In this document: positions 33,862-43,273 of the stretch, one piece after another
Numbering within the stretch: the first letter of the stretch is position 1
Layout: every line of letters starts with the position of its first letter
The notes under the pieces: generated by a model
The model's input: the letters and a program-made list of their open reading frames with translations, nothing else
Told to the model about the DNA's origin: nothing
The model's database searches: none
Made by a program: the position numbers and the translations under genes
Source of the DNA: Peribacillus frigoritolerans_B
Lineage (GTDB): Bacteria > Bacillota > Bacilli > Bacillales > DSM-1321
Assembly (NCBI RefSeq): GCF_044762665.1
Contig: NZ_JBIWES010000003.1
Span: 124,001 to 188,000, forward strand
Length of the DNA stretch: 64,000 bases
Direction of reading: 5' to 3'

Positions 33862-34740
33862 ATGATAAACAAAATAAACGAAGAACTAGAAGCTTATTGC
33901 GCGAGTGAATATTCAAAGCTATCACGGGTGATCGTCTGTGAACCACGTTATATGGAAATCCGGGAGATCATTAACGAAACTCAAAAAGAGTTTAAAGATG
34001 AAAATATCGATCAGGCACTTGCCTTGAAGCAGCACGCTCAATTTATAAAGGCCCTTGAACATGAAGGGATTGAAGTCATAAAACTTCCCCCACAATTTAC
34101 ATATCCAGAACAAGTCTTTACGAGAGATATCGGTTTCACTCTTGGCAATACCGTTTATGTAGCTGAGTTGGCAACAGGAATCAGACAGGGTGAAGAACAA
34201 ATATTGAAATCCTGGCTTGAAACGAATGGAATCTCTTATTTCAACCTCCTCAAAAATCATATTGAGGGCGGGGATGTCCTTATAGACGGAAAGACCATCT
34301 ATATTGGAATCAGTGAAAGAACAGATGAAACATCCGTCAAGCATCTTCAAACCTTATTACCGGAATACGATGTCATCGCGGTTCCTTTCATTGAAACATT
34401 CCTTCATTTAGATTGTGTTTTCAATATCATATCACCTACAGAGGCGCTTATTTTTCCAGAGTCCTTTACAAAAAAAGAAATGGATTTATTAGCTTCACGT
34501 TATGACATGATTGAAGTATCCAAAGAAGAACAATTCACCTTAGGAACAAACGTGCTGTCGATTGGGAATAAAAAATTATTTAGTCTACCATGTAATAAAC
34601 AGGTAAATAGTCAACTTCGTGAACGCGGTTACGAAGTCATTGAAGTCGATATTAGCGAAATCATCAAGTCCGGTGGCTCTTTCCGATGTTGCACAATGCC
34701 ACTATTAAGGACAACGAATAAGAAGACTGATTCAGCCTGA
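33862..34740 (+). CDS. Amidinotransferase/DDAH family protein
   Basis: 292-residue guanidino-modifying (GME) family protein, of the dimethylargininase/arginine deiminase type. The Asp/Glu region TRDIGFTLGN (near residue 90), HIEGGDVLIDG (near 133), the catalytic histidine in ETFLHLDCVFNI (near 180) and a C-terminal cysteine in GGSFRCCTMPL (near 279) are all there in the usual order. The exact substrate (arginine, methylarginine or other guanidine) cannot be read. I chose the ATG at 33862 with GGGAG upstream instead of an earlier in-frame ATG at 33784. Confidence 0.82.
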   Translation: MINKINEELEAYCASEYSKLSRVIVCEPRYMEIREIINETQKEFKDENIDQALALKQHAQFIKALEHEGIEVIKLPPQFTYPEQVFTRDIGFTLGNTVYVAELATGIRQGEEQILKSWLETNGISYFNLLKNHIEGGDVLIDGKTIYIGISERTDETSVKHLQTLLPEYDVIAVPFIETFLHLDCVFNIISPTEALIFPESFTKKEMDLLASRYDMIEVSKEEQFTLGTNVLSIGNKKLFSLPCNKQVNSQLRERGYEVIEVDISEIIKSGGSFRCCTMPLLRTTNKKTDSA

Positions 34741-34748
34741 GCAGAATG

Positions 34749-34792
34749 AAAGAATCCGGACTTGTATGGAAATCTGGGTTCTTTCTCCTTTT
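34749..34792 (+). terminator. Terminator of amidinotransferase gene
   Basis: 12-bp stem AAAGAATCCGGA / TCTGGGTTCTTT with two G-U pairs and a T-rich tail. Confidence 0.7.
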
Positions 34793-34983
34793 TTATTAAA
34801 GCACAGCTTAAACATTCGACTTCCGCCATTTTTCCATTAGATAAAGTAATTCCCCTCATAATATCCTACAAATGATTACCCGATAAAAAGCTGGCTGCGG
34901 TCAATAACCTTGTTGATAATCCGGTAAATGAGTTTTTATGTTAATGCTTGTCTGGAGTTTTTTGAAAGCATGATCTCCTCCTT

Positions 34984-35385
34984 TTAATTATGCAGCAGTC
35001 TTAATATGATATTTGATTCCTTTCTATTTAACTGTACATACTGGCTATGTTTATCCTTCGTCAATTCTACGATATTTTCATCAGGGTTAACCCAAACATA
35101 ATATACCGGTATTTTACCTTCGATTTTTTCATCATCATTAAAATAAAAGATGAAGTCCGCCTTAGGAAGATCCTTCTCCAATGCGAATTCTTCCCAATCT
35201 GCATTCTTTACTATTTCTTTTGTTTTTTCTGTTTTCCCCATTTCTATCTTTTCTTTATATAATTCGAATTTGTAATGTTTACCTTCATATTTTTGAACGG
35301 AAATATGTTCTTGCTTTGTTGAACAACCTGAAGCTAACGTTATTGATAATAGGCTAAGTGCAACTAGCAGATGTTTTCTCTTCAT
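34984..35385 (-). CDS. Lipoprotein of unknown function
   Basis: 133 residues with a signal peptide and lipobox LASGC (Cys21), so it should be membrane-anchored outside the cell. The mature part is rich in lysine and glutamate and has a Tyr-Val-Trp-Val strand (VYYVWVNPDENIVE). I recognise no family. The start is the ATG at 35385, behind GGGGGATG. Confidence 0.7.
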   Translation of the reverse strand: MKRKHLLVALSLLSITLASGCSTKQEHISVQKYEGKHYKFELYKEKIEMGKTEKTKEIVKNADWEEFALEKDLPKADFIFYFNDDEKIEGKIPVYYVWVNPDENIVELTKDKHSQYVQLNRKESNIILRLLHN

Positions 35386-35544
35386 TACTATCTCATCCCC
35401 CATACCTGAATGGATTAATTATCCAATATTTCATTTTACTAGTCCAATCAAAAGAGTAATAGGAATGTTTATCGATTCATATCAGAACCTTGTATCCTTT
35501 TGGCATATGGCTGCATTCAATTCAAACAGAACAGAAGGATGCCC

Positions 35545-35573
35545 ATAAGCCTTTTCTTGTTTAAAAGGCTTAT
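35545..35573. other. Perfect hairpin upstream of dinB-like gene
   Basis: 11-bp arms ATAAGCCTTTT / AAAAGGCTTAT with a 7-nt loop. It ends about 30 bp before an extended -10 (TGCTATAAT, 35602-35610), so it may be a terminator-like barrier or a regulatory dyad. Confidence 0.55.
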
Positions 35574-35658
35574 CTAAAATTTGATAAAATTGAATTATCC
35601 TTGCTATAATTTTCAAGAGATAGTGTTTAGAAAAATAAGATTGAAAGGGGAATGTAAA

Positions 35659-36108
35659 ATGAATTATGTAAAAAATCAGCTAACGGTCATGCGCGGCAAT
35701 CTTTTAAAAGAAATCGAGGGAATCAAACCAGAGTTCATGGATGTGCAGCCTGAAGGTTTTAATAATACAATCCATTGGCACCTTGGACATGTCCTTACTG
35801 CAGCCGAAAATTTTTTATTGAAATCCAACAGTGAATTGCCAGCGAATTACGGCCAACTATTCGGTTATGGTTCAAAACCAGCGGACTGGACAGGGGACGT
35901 ACCTACCGTTGAAGTATTAAAGCAACAGCTGCATGAGCAACTTGATCGACTTCTTGAAATTCCGGAAGAACGATTGACGGAAAAAACAGCACAGCCTTTC
36001 AACGGAATGGAAACAGTGGGGGAATTCATTAACTTTATAGTGCTTCACGAAGCCAATCATATTGGACAAATTCACGCAATGAAACTCTTAATACAAGCCA
36101 ATAACTGA
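35659..36108 (+). CDS. DinB family protein
   Basis: 149-residue four-helix-bundle protein. Metal-binding histidines are in HWHLGHVL (near residue 45) and in LHEANHIGQIH (near 130), the pattern of the DinB/YfiT superfamily of thiol-dependent or metal-dependent enzymes. I chose the ATG at 35659 with GGGG upstream. It has its own promoter-like extended -10 and terminator, so it is a single-gene unit. Function unknown. Confidence 0.82.
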   Translation: MNYVKNQLTVMRGNLLKEIEGIKPEFMDVQPEGFNNTIHWHLGHVLTAAENFLLKSNSELPANYGQLFGYGSKPADWTGDVPTVEVLKQQLHEQLDRLLEIPEERLTEKTAQPFNGMETVGEFINFIVLHEANHIGQIHAMKLLIQANN

Positions 36109-36120
36109 TTTTAAGCCATA

Positions 36121-36165
36121 ACTGTCACTCTATTTTTTCTTGAAATAGGAGTGGCGGTTTTTTTT
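36121..36165 (+). terminator. Terminator of dinB-like gene
   Basis: Stem ACTGTCACTC-TATTT / AAATAGGAGTGGCGGT with one bulge, then a long T run. Confidence 0.85.
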
Positions 36166-36215
36166 ATTTACAGTTGAATATGCTGTTTAAGTAAGGTCTT
36201 GAGTATGGGTGCTTT

Positions 36216-36265
36216 TACTTGTGAGTTCGAGCGTTACTCGTGAATTTTCAGAAATACTCGTGAAT
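36216..36265 (+). repeat. Short tandem motif TACTCGTGAA
   Basis: Three units, TACTTGTGAG, TACTCGTGAA and TACTCGTGAA, start at 36216, 36235 and 36255, about two helical turns apart. They lie between two terminators, far from a promoter. Confidence 0.7.
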
Positions 36266-36270
36266 ATAAT

Positions 36271-36303
36271 AAAAAGGAGCCCCCGCTCCATAAGCGAGGG
36301 CTT
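36271..36303 (-). terminator. Terminator of SplA-like gene
   Basis: Minus strand: 10-bp stem AGCCCTCGCT / AGCGGGGGCT followed by CCTTTTT, past the stop of the small gene at 36346-36600. Confidence 0.8.
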
Positions 36304-36345
36304 TCATCTGATCATTCTCTTTCAGTAAGCTAAGTAAAAGCCTAT

Positions 36346-36600
36346 TCAAGTCATCTGGTCCTGGTTATCCATATAATCACTGTATGCTTTTTCCGCTGCG
36401 GCTTCCGAAGTGAACAAAGCATCATCATCCTCAATCGTATGAAATGTATCGTTCAGGAACAAGGCAACTGCATTGGGATCCTTGGGATGCGGGACAATTT
36501 CCGCTGCCCTGATATTTGAAACTGTAGGAACATGGGGATTATTATATATCACAAACACCTCGTCACCGACTTGCACTTCTTTTGCATTGATTACACCCAT
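36346..36600 (-). CDS. SplA-like small regulatory protein (tentative)
   Basis: 84 residues: MGVINAKEVQVGDEVFVIYN then NPHVPTVSNIRAAEIVPHP, with ALFLNDTFHTIEDDDALF and an acidic tail. The NPH-PTV-NI pattern and overall layout recall SplA, the small regulator of spore photoproduct lyase, but this is from memory. No splB lies nearby. I chose the ATG at 36600 with AAAGGAAG upstream. If it is SplA-like, it has been separated from its usual partner. Confidence 0.45.
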   Translation of the reverse strand: MGVINAKEVQVGDEVFVIYNNPHVPTVSNIRAAEIVPHPKDPNAVALFLNDTFHTIEDDDALFTSEAAAEKAYSDYMDNQDQMT

Positions 36601-36733
36601 TGAATTCTTCCTTTCCATTACTGATGTCCCTTTAGTTTATGGAAAGAAACTTATAATTATTTATGAAAGATAATATGCCTCGCAAGCGGCGTTATCTGAA
36701 TGGGGCCCCTTCTATATGAAGGAGCCACGCCAT

Positions 36734-37600
36734 TCATTTAAGCATATTCATCTTTTGTAAAAATTCGATCGGATGCTGTTTCCGGAAAAATTCCCTAAGC
36801 ATATAGGCAACACCGTCTTGATCATTGGAGCGCGTTACCCATTTTGCCACTTTCCTTACTTCCTCATCCGCATTGCCCATGGCAACTCCCAGACCAGAAC
36901 CAGCAATCATCTCCATATCATCCAATCCATCACCAATCGAGACGATTTCCGTTCTTTTCACCTCTAAATGGTCCGCTAAATACAATACACCGCTCCATTT
37001 AGAAACACCCTTCGGAACAATTGTCAGTTTATGTCCTGGGTGTAAGAGTGCATCCACTTCAGGGAACATTTTCTTTATCAATTTCAACATATCATTTCGA
37101 TCACTTTTTTCTGGAAATATTATGTCCATCTTCGTCGGGGCCATCGGCTGGTCAACAAGCTCTTCACTGATATCATCCACATAATTTTGAGCATAAATAT
37201 TTTGGTCATTCAAATACATAACCGATTTACCAAGCAAATTCTCCGGAAGGTTCACCCGATTGCCTAACGAGTATTTTTCATGAATGAGCAATATTTGGCA
37301 CGTGGTCTTTTCAAGCATTTGCACGAGCTCTGCAGTCAGTTCTTCTGAAATTCTTTTTACCATTATCGGCTTTTCCATGGAAGCTCCGACAAAGGCTCCT
37401 TGCTGAGCAACGATCATCGGATTTATTTTTAGGGCTTTGGCCACTTTTTTTGCTGAGTGATAGTTTCTTGACGTCACAAGTGCAACATGGACACCTTTTT
37501 GGTGAACATAATCTATTGCTTCTTTAGTCGATTTATTTAAACGGCCATTCGACTGGAGCAATGTCCCGTCGATATTGACCGCAAGTAGTCGATATACCAT
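36734..37600 (-). CDS. yhaX: Cof-type HAD phosphatase YhaX
   Basis: 288 residues, the same length as B. subtilis YhaX. HAD motif I is VNIDGTLLQSN, where asparagine replaces the catalytic first aspartate of the usual DxDGT, so phosphatase activity may be lost. Motif II is VALVTSRNYHS, motif III uses K216 or nearby, and motif IV IGDGLDDMEMI is intact. The cap domain is of the C2B type. YhaX is a spore-associated protein in B. subtilis. The start MVYRLLAVNIDG has GGGGGA upstream. Confidence 0.85.
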   Translation of the reverse strand: MVYRLLAVNIDGTLLQSNGRLNKSTKEAIDYVHQKGVHVALVTSRNYHSAKKVAKALKINPMIVAQQGAFVGASMEKPIMVKRISEELTAELVQMLEKTTCQILLIHEKYSLGNRVNLPENLLGKSVMYLNDQNIYAQNYVDDISEELVDQPMAPTKMDIIFPEKSDRNDMLKLIKKMFPEVDALLHPGHKLTIVPKGVSKWSGVLYLADHLEVKRTEIVSIGDGLDDMEMIAGSGLGVAMGNADEEVRKVAKWVTRSNDQDGVAYMLREFFRKQHPIEFLQKMNMLK

Positions 37601-37708
37601 GCTGATCTCCCCCATCTGTAGTATCCTCTTTCAAAATTTATGACTAAAATTTCGAGAATAGAACAAATAGTGGTTCACGATCCTTGCACTTGTGCTTTCA
37701 GGGAACAA

Positions 37709-37735
37709 AAAAACCCCCAACCATTATAGAAGGGA
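37709..37735 (-). terminator. Terminator of yheA
   Basis: Minus-strand stem around ACTCCC / GGGGGT with a run of seven T, 12 bp after the yheA stop. The stem has G-U pairs. Confidence 0.65.
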
Positions 37736-37747
37736 GTCTCCAACTGC

Positions 37748-38104
37748 TTATTGCTGTTGATCAGGCAAGCCATATAAATCTTCAAGCGGCTTCATGATAA
37801 TTTTATTGAGGTCTGCGATGACCATGCTCATCCGTTGTTCAGCTTCCATCAATTGTGAAATGGTTGGGTTTTGTTGGACAAGCTGTACCGTCTTTTGTGC
37901 TTGCTCAACCTCTTCCGGTGCAATCTCCTGTCCCATCATTTGCTTTTGCTGCAATGACATTTGAAGATTACGGAAGTTTTCAAACATTCCTTTTGTTGCT
38001 TCATCAGAATTCACAAGATCATATAAGCGTTGCAAATCGGCATATTCATTACTTGCCCTAATCGCCTTTTCCATTTCATACGCTGCATCATATACGTTAC
38101 TCAT
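37748..38104 (-). CDS. yheA: YlbF/YmcA-family protein YheA
   Basis: 118 residues, all helical: MSNVYDAAYEMEKAIRASNEYADLQRLYDLVN and MQLSLQQKQMMGQEIAPEEV-like segments. It belongs to the same family as YlbF and YmcA, which with YaaT stimulate RNase Y or the phosphorelay; YheA itself has no assigned role. Downstream of yheB by 73 bp, probably one operon. Confidence 0.82.
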   Translation of the reverse strand: MSNVYDAAYEMEKAIRASNEYADLQRLYDLVNSDEATKGMFENFRNLQMSLQQKQMMGQEIAPEEVEQAQKTVQLVQQNPTISQLMEAEQRMSMVIADLNKIIMKPLEDLYGLPDQQQ

Positions 38105-38177
38105 TTATTTCCCCTCCCGGTAATCATTGTATTCCTACACCTTTTCCACTATAACAAATCCGATTGAGAATTACACG

Positions 38178-39317
38178 TCATCCTATTAAAACAGTTACTA
38201 AACCTTGAAATAAACCGATGATTCCACCAAGCAAGGCCCCAAGGTATGTGATCATCGACAATTCCTTCTTAGTGATGGAAACGACCATTTCCTCAAGTCG
38301 GGACACTGAAAATGACGAGACCTGTTCTTCCACGATATCGTCCAAACGCAGTTTTTGGAATAGCGGCTGAAAATGATTGATTAAGTACTCGGCACCTTTA
38401 CCCACAAAGATCGGGACGCCCTTTTCCACGATGATGTCCGAGAAATTGGCAGTCAATTCTCGAACCGGCTTATTCAGGATCGAAGCGACAGGCAGCATTT
38501 CAGCCGTTTTTTCGGTAATCAATTGTTTTATCGTTCCTCTTCCTATCAGTCCCTCAATTTTCTCTACATCCCATTTCTCCAGATTTCTCCACTCTTTCAC
38601 CATCATCACTGACAATATATCATTCGTTCTCGATTGTTCAAAGAATTTAATGATTTCCGGCTGAATCTTATCAATTAACTTTTCGTTTCCAATGAACATC
38701 TGAATTAAATTGATCAGCTTGCCACGTTCCTTGAAAAAATCATCCAACATGTCTTCAAGACGGCTTTTGCCTTCTGTACTGTCAAAATATTCCTTTCCCT
38801 TTTTCACGATGAAGCGTGACAAATCAGGAATCGAGTCGAGGGCTTTTTGCTGAAGGTGCAGAGGGACGATATCTTTCAAGCTCTTGGTCCTGTTCTCTTC
38901 CGACCATGTTTCATATTTACCAAGAATGAATGTTTGTAATCGCTGTTCTAACGTAAATGAAGAATTCTTCATTCCCAATTGATCTAGCAATTGAGCGGTA
39001 CTTTTTTCCGTGGACAATGCTTTCTTTACTTCTGCCTGGACGAAAATTTTCATATTCTGTATAGAGGCATCATTGATGACTTTACTTTGAATGCTTTCTG
39101 GCGTTATTAAATGATCGACCACCAATTTGCCTAATTGTTTGGCTAACTCATCCTGCCGCTTCGGAATCAACCCTGGTGTCAACGGCAGCTGTTTCCCGAA
39201 AATATAGATTGGCTTATACGGTCTGAATAGCATTCTGATAGCCAATAAATTAGTGAAGCCACCTATTACAGCACCAACGACAACCATAAACAGTATCTTT
39301 ACCCAAAACTCACCCAT
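38178..39317 (-). CDS. yheB: DUF445 family membrane protein YheB
   Basis: 379 residues. It has hydrophobic termini, ILFMVVVGAVIGGFTNLLAIRMLF at the start and ITYLGALLGGIIGLFQGLVTVLIG at the end, around a long charged cytoplasmic or extracytoplasmic middle part. DUF445 proteins have this layout; role unknown. The start at 39317 has AAAGGAG upstream; an in-frame ATG at 39395 does not. Divergent from the YheC/YheD cluster. Confidence 0.87.
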   Translation of the reverse strand: MGEFWVKILFMVVVGAVIGGFTNLLAIRMLFRPYKPIYIFGKQLPLTPGLIPKRQDELAKQLGKLVVDHLITPESIQSKVINDASIQNMKIFVQAEVKKALSTEKSTAQLLDQLGMKNSSFTLEQRLQTFILGKYETWSEENRTKSLKDIVPLHLQQKALDSIPDLSRFIVKKGKEYFDSTEGKSRLEDMLDDFFKERGKLINLIQMFIGNEKLIDKIQPEIIKFFEQSRTNDILSVMMVKEWRNLEKWDVEKIEGLIGRGTIKQLITEKTAEMLPVASILNKPVRELTANFSDIIVEKGVPIFVGKGAEYLINHFQPLFQKLRLDDIVEEQVSSFSVSRLEEMVVSITKKELSMITYLGALLGGIIGLFQGLVTVLIG

Positions 39318-39453
39318 GAAATTTCTCCTTTTATTGCCTGAAATAAAGGCTTGATGACACCTTCTAATTAAAAAATCATAGAATGTGTTATCCACTTTTG
39401 CCCATCATTTAATTATTAAAGGATATCAAACTTAGTGCAAACGGGGAATTATT

Positions 39454-40815
39454 ATGAACCTTAACCATCAGAAAGTTTACATTACGGTAAATCCCGCAGA
39501 GACTAGAAAGAAGGCGCTATTGTTTATCGAAGAAAAACTATTTGAGGAATGGGGCCTTCAATTTGGAGAACCCGTAACGATAATCGCTGGATGCCGTTCG
39601 GTCCCGGTACTTGTCCAGCCATTTCCGTCATCCCAGCCTACATTGAAACTTTCATATGATATGAACCGAATTTTATCCTTACCCGATTTTTCCGATCCAA
39701 TCTCCGTCTCATACCATGCGGAAGGAAGGTCGATTAAAATAGGCCCATTCTTCGCTTCACTCATGAACCAGACTCCCTTGCAGGACGGGACATTCGGCGA
39801 GATGGAGAAATTTTATCAGGAAATGAAATCATATTGTAATCAGCAGGGCATCCCCTTCTATTTAGTAAAACTGCAGTCTCTTCAAGATGGTGTTGTGGAA
39901 GGCTACCTGCCAGGGCAAGATGGCTGGAAAGCCTTTCGCCTCCCCATTCCTGATGTATTTTATAACCGGATACATTCGCGGAAACTTGAGCAATCACATT
40001 CTTTCAAGCTGTTTAAAACTGAACTGGAGGAACGATCGATTCCGATGTTCAACGGAAGGTTCCTCTCCAAACATGATGTACATGAACTGCTAATCCTAGA
40101 AGATGAGCTGTTGCCAAATTTGCCAGAGACGATACTGTTTAACGAAAAGGAATCTTTCTTGAGTTTTATAGAAAAGCATTCGGTAATCTACTTTAAACCC
40201 GCATCAGGCAGCCAAGGCAGGAATATTTGCAGATTAACGCAAGTAGCTGAAAAATGGAAAATCGAGCAATCCGGACATCTCCAGAATGTACATTTTGCTG
40301 ATACGGATGAAAAGTTGTTTGAAACCTTAAAAAGATTTTCCAGAAAACGATCCTTCATTCTTCAAAAAGGGATTTCCCTATTCGAAATAGATCAGAGAAA
40401 AGTTGATTTCCGCATACTACTTCACCGGAACGATCAGCTTGAATGGAAAGTTTCATCAATGGTTGCCCGGATTGGGGACCCTGGTACCATTGTTTCCAAT
40501 CTTGCACAAGGCGGATTGATGAAAAATGGGCCGGATTTTCTAAAAGAAGCATTTGAACTTCAGGACGCCAGCCGCATATATCAAAAGCTTGTACGGCTGG
40601 CTAAAAACACTGCACAGGCCTTAGTCGAAAACCTTGACGATTCATTCGGTGAGCTAGGGATTGATTTAGCACTGGATACCGATACCCATCCATGGATCAT
40701 CGAAGTGAATTCAAAACCTTCAAAAAAATTCCAAGGCAACTATGAAACCTTTCGTCCATCAGTAAAATCAATCATCGATTTCATGCTTGCCCTTAACCGC
40801 GAAAACCATCCATAA
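39454..40815 (+). CDS. YheC/YheD-family ATP-grasp protein 1
   Basis: 453 residues. The N-terminal 150 residues are a separate domain; the ATP-grasp core shows IYFKPASGSQGRNICRL near residue 248 and the metal-binding WIIEVNSKPSKKF near residue 410. These proteins are spore-coat-associated in B. subtilis (YheC, YheD), but no reaction is known; ATP-grasp enzymes generally make amide or thioester bonds. It is the first of four such genes in a row and has no sigma-K box I could define. Confidence 0.85.
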   Translation: MNLNHQKVYITVNPAETRKKALLFIEEKLFEEWGLQFGEPVTIIAGCRSVPVLVQPFPSSQPTLKLSYDMNRILSLPDFSDPISVSYHAEGRSIKIGPFFASLMNQTPLQDGTFGEMEKFYQEMKSYCNQQGIPFYLVKLQSLQDGVVEGYLPGQDGWKAFRLPIPDVFYNRIHSRKLEQSHSFKLFKTELEERSIPMFNGRFLSKHDVHELLILEDELLPNLPETILFNEKESFLSFIEKHSVIYFKPASGSQGRNICRLTQVAEKWKIEQSGHLQNVHFADTDEKLFETLKRFSRKRSFILQKGISLFEIDQRKVDFRILLHRNDQLEWKVSSMVARIGDPGTIVSNLAQGGLMKNGPDFLKEAFELQDASRIYQKLVRLAKNTAQALVENLDDSFGELGIDLALDTDTHPWIIEVNSKPSKKFQGNYETFRPSVKSIIDFMLALNRENHP

Positions 40816-40831
40816 AAGGAGTTGCTAGCAC

Positions 40832-41902
40832 GTGTTAATAGGATTAATGGCCGCGTCGGATACTCATGAAAACAACTACTTCACCGAAATAGCCAAAACC
40901 GCTAAATCATTTAATATGAAAGTTTGCAAATTTTCACCGGATAATATTGATATGGATCTGAAAAAGGTGAGGGGCGAGCATTTTGATGCCGAGAACGAAA
41001 CTTGGGTCGCCACATCTTTTGATTTACCTGATTTTGTATATGATCGCTGTTTTCACGGTTTAGTCCGTGAGTCAACGAAAACGCGACACAAAATCGATTG
41101 GTTAAAAGATAACTCGAATTTCTTAGGGCTGGGCCTTCCTGGTAAGTGGGAAGTGTACCAAATCCTAAAAAACCATCCACACCTACAGGCATTTTTTCCA
41201 GAGACCGTACAAGTGACGACACCTGAAGATATTACCGATCATTTGGAACGCCTGGATAAAATCATCATCAAACCTGAATTCGGTGCAGGCGGTACAGGAA
41301 TCTATCTCCTTTCAAAAACCGAAGACGGCACTTTGGTTTCCATGACGAAAAAGGGCACCAAATATGACCGCCAATTCTCCTCCAAATCTCAGCTTAACAA
41401 ATGGTTGCAGCATTTATTAAATCGATACCGTTACCTTTGCCAGCCATATTTGGAACTTTGCAGCCAAAATAATGAGCCATTCGATTTACGGATTTTACTT
41501 CAAAAAAACGAGAAGAATCAATGGATGGAACGGGGCCGCGGAATTCGTATGGGACAAAAAGATGGAATTACTTCAAATCTTGCCACAGGCGGGGAAGCCA
41601 TTTCATTGGATACCTTCAACAAAAGAAACCCGGAAACGATTTCGATTGCTGTCGAACAAAAGATTCAGCATATCCTTCGCACCCTGCCCGTAGAAACCGA
41701 AGCTGTCTTTGAAAGATTATTCGAGTTGGGAATTGATCTTGGCATCGATAAAAAAGGCCAAATATGGATAATGGACATTAACTCGAAGCCCGGTAGGAAA
41801 ATCATTCAGGCACTACAGCCGGAGACCATGAAAGATATTCATCGTGCACCGTTTGAGTATAGCCAGTATTTAGCCGAACAGCTTCAGAAAGCAGGTGAAT
41901 AG
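40832..41902 (+). CDS. yheC: YheC/YheD-family ATP-grasp protein 2 (YheC-length)
   Basis: 356 residues, lacking the extra N-terminal domain of gene 1, and so nearest in size to B. subtilis YheC (363). The ATP-grasp core has IIIKPEFGAGGTGIYLLS near residue 145 and IWIMDINSKPGRK near residue 308; here aspartate replaces the usual glutamate ahead of the INSKP motif. The core RGRGIRMGQKDGITSNLATGG also matches its neighbours. It follows gene 1 by 16 bp. Confidence 0.82.
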   Translation: MLIGLMAASDTHENNYFTEIAKTAKSFNMKVCKFSPDNIDMDLKKVRGEHFDAENETWVATSFDLPDFVYDRCFHGLVRESTKTRHKIDWLKDNSNFLGLGLPGKWEVYQILKNHPHLQAFFPETVQVTTPEDITDHLERLDKIIIKPEFGAGGTGIYLLSKTEDGTLVSMTKKGTKYDRQFSSKSQLNKWLQHLLNRYRYLCQPYLELCSQNNEPFDLRILLQKNEKNQWMERGRGIRMGQKDGITSNLATGGEAISLDTFNKRNPETISIAVEQKIQHILRTLPVETEAVFERLFELGIDLGIDKKGQIWIMDINSKPGRKIIQALQPETMKDIHRAPFEYSQYLAEQLQKAGE

Positions 41903-41905
41903 GAA

Positions 41906-43273
41906 GTGAGAAAGACTTATCCTGCCGAAATTGCCGCTATCCCCGGCAATGTTCTCTACTACCCTTCAGAGCTAGGAGATTTGGCAGAGATTGAATTAAT
42001 TTATTTCGGACGACATTCATGTCCTGCCATCGTCAAACAAAACCCGGCCGTCAATCAATCAATCGTGCTATCGGAAAGTCTTGCGGAATCTCTAATATTC
42101 GATCATACCGATATTCCCCTTCATTTATTCATATACGGCAAGAGCATCCATATCGGACCGCTTGTCGGAATCTTTTCCTCAGGCTTCACTGGCCTTTCAA
42201 ACAAACCATTAGGGGAGAGGTCGGAATTTTTCGCAAAGCTCCTTTCGCTTAGCAAGACCACAGGCTGTATTCCCTTTGTTTTTGGAGAGAATGTAATCAA
42301 TTGGGATGAGGAGACAATCAAAGGCTATGTATTTGATAACGATGACTGGCACATTAATGAATTTCCTTTTCCCAATGTCATCTATGACCGGCTCCCAAAT
42401 CGGTTGACGGAAAACCGTGATGGGCCTAAAGAAGTGAAGCAGAAATTTCAAAAAAAATATACCATACCATGGTATAACCCTGGATTTTTCAATAAATGGG
42501 ATGTAAATGAAAGGTTATGCGCAGATGAGAGGGCACTGCCTTATTTGCCGGAAACGTATCCATTTCAATCCATATCCGTGGTGGAAACCCTTCTTTCCCA
42601 TTACCGACAAGTTTATATAAAGCCCATTCACGGCAGCCTCGGTCTAGGGATTCACCAAATTCTTTATGATAAGCATGAGAATGTTTACTATTGCCGCTAT
42701 ACAAATGAAGCAAAAGAAAATAAACTGCAAAGGTTTTCGACATTGGAATCCATCGTTAAACATATTTTTCACGACCGCCCGATAGAGAATCTTATCGTAC
42801 AGCAGGGCATCCCATTAATTCGATCTGAAAAACGTCCAGTGGATTTCCGGGTCCATACGAACAAGGACAGTGATGGAAAATGGCAGGTGACCGCGATTGC
42901 CGCAAAGATCGCCGGCGCCGGGAGTGTCACGACCCATATTAAAAGCGGGGGTGTCATCAAAACGGTTGCCGAACTGTTCGGAGATGGCGAAGAGGCGAAA
43001 GAAGTCGAACGAAAGCTATCGGAAGCAGCATTGATTTTAAGTGACAGTATAGAAAAGAACTTGGACGGCATCATCGCAGAAATAGGATTTGACTTTGGAT
43101 TGGATAAAAAAGGGCAGGTTTGGATGTTTGAAGCCAATTCCAAACCTGGACGTTCCATCTTCTCCCATCCAAAACTCAAGGATTTCGAATTGCTGACCAG
43201 GAAGCTAAGCCTTGATTATGCCATTTATCTTACGGAACAGACGATTACGAAATCAATCAGTGTGCCGCAATGA
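41906..43273 (+). CDS. yheD: YheC/YheD-family ATP-grasp protein 3 (YheD-length)
   Basis: 455 residues, with the size of B. subtilis YheD. ATP-grasp motifs are VYIKPIHGSLGLGIHQI near residue 235 and VWMFEANSKPGRSIFSHP near residue 405. It starts at GTG behind AGGTGA, 3 bp after the stop of gene 2. A GSVTTHIKSGG loop aligns with the SNLAQGG and SNLATGG segments of genes 1 and 2. The next gene overlaps it by 4 bp. Confidence 0.82.
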   Translation: MRKTYPAEIAAIPGNVLYYPSELGDLAEIELIYFGRHSCPAIVKQNPAVNQSIVLSESLAESLIFDHTDIPLHLFIYGKSIHIGPLVGIFSSGFTGLSNKPLGERSEFFAKLLSLSKTTGCIPFVFGENVINWDEETIKGYVFDNDDWHINEFPFPNVIYDRLPNRLTENRDGPKEVKQKFQKKYTIPWYNPGFFNKWDVNERLCADERALPYLPETYPFQSISVVETLLSHYRQVYIKPIHGSLGLGIHQILYDKHENVYYCRYTNEAKENKLQRFSTLESIVKHIFHDRPIENLIVQQGIPLIRSEKRPVDFRVHTNKDSDGKWQVTAIAAKIAGAGSVTTHIKSGGVIKTVAELFGDGEEAKEVERKLSEAALILSDSIEKNLDGIIAEIGFDFGLDKKGQVWMFEANSKPGRSIFSHPKLKDFELLTRKLSLDYAIYLTEQTITKSISVPQ

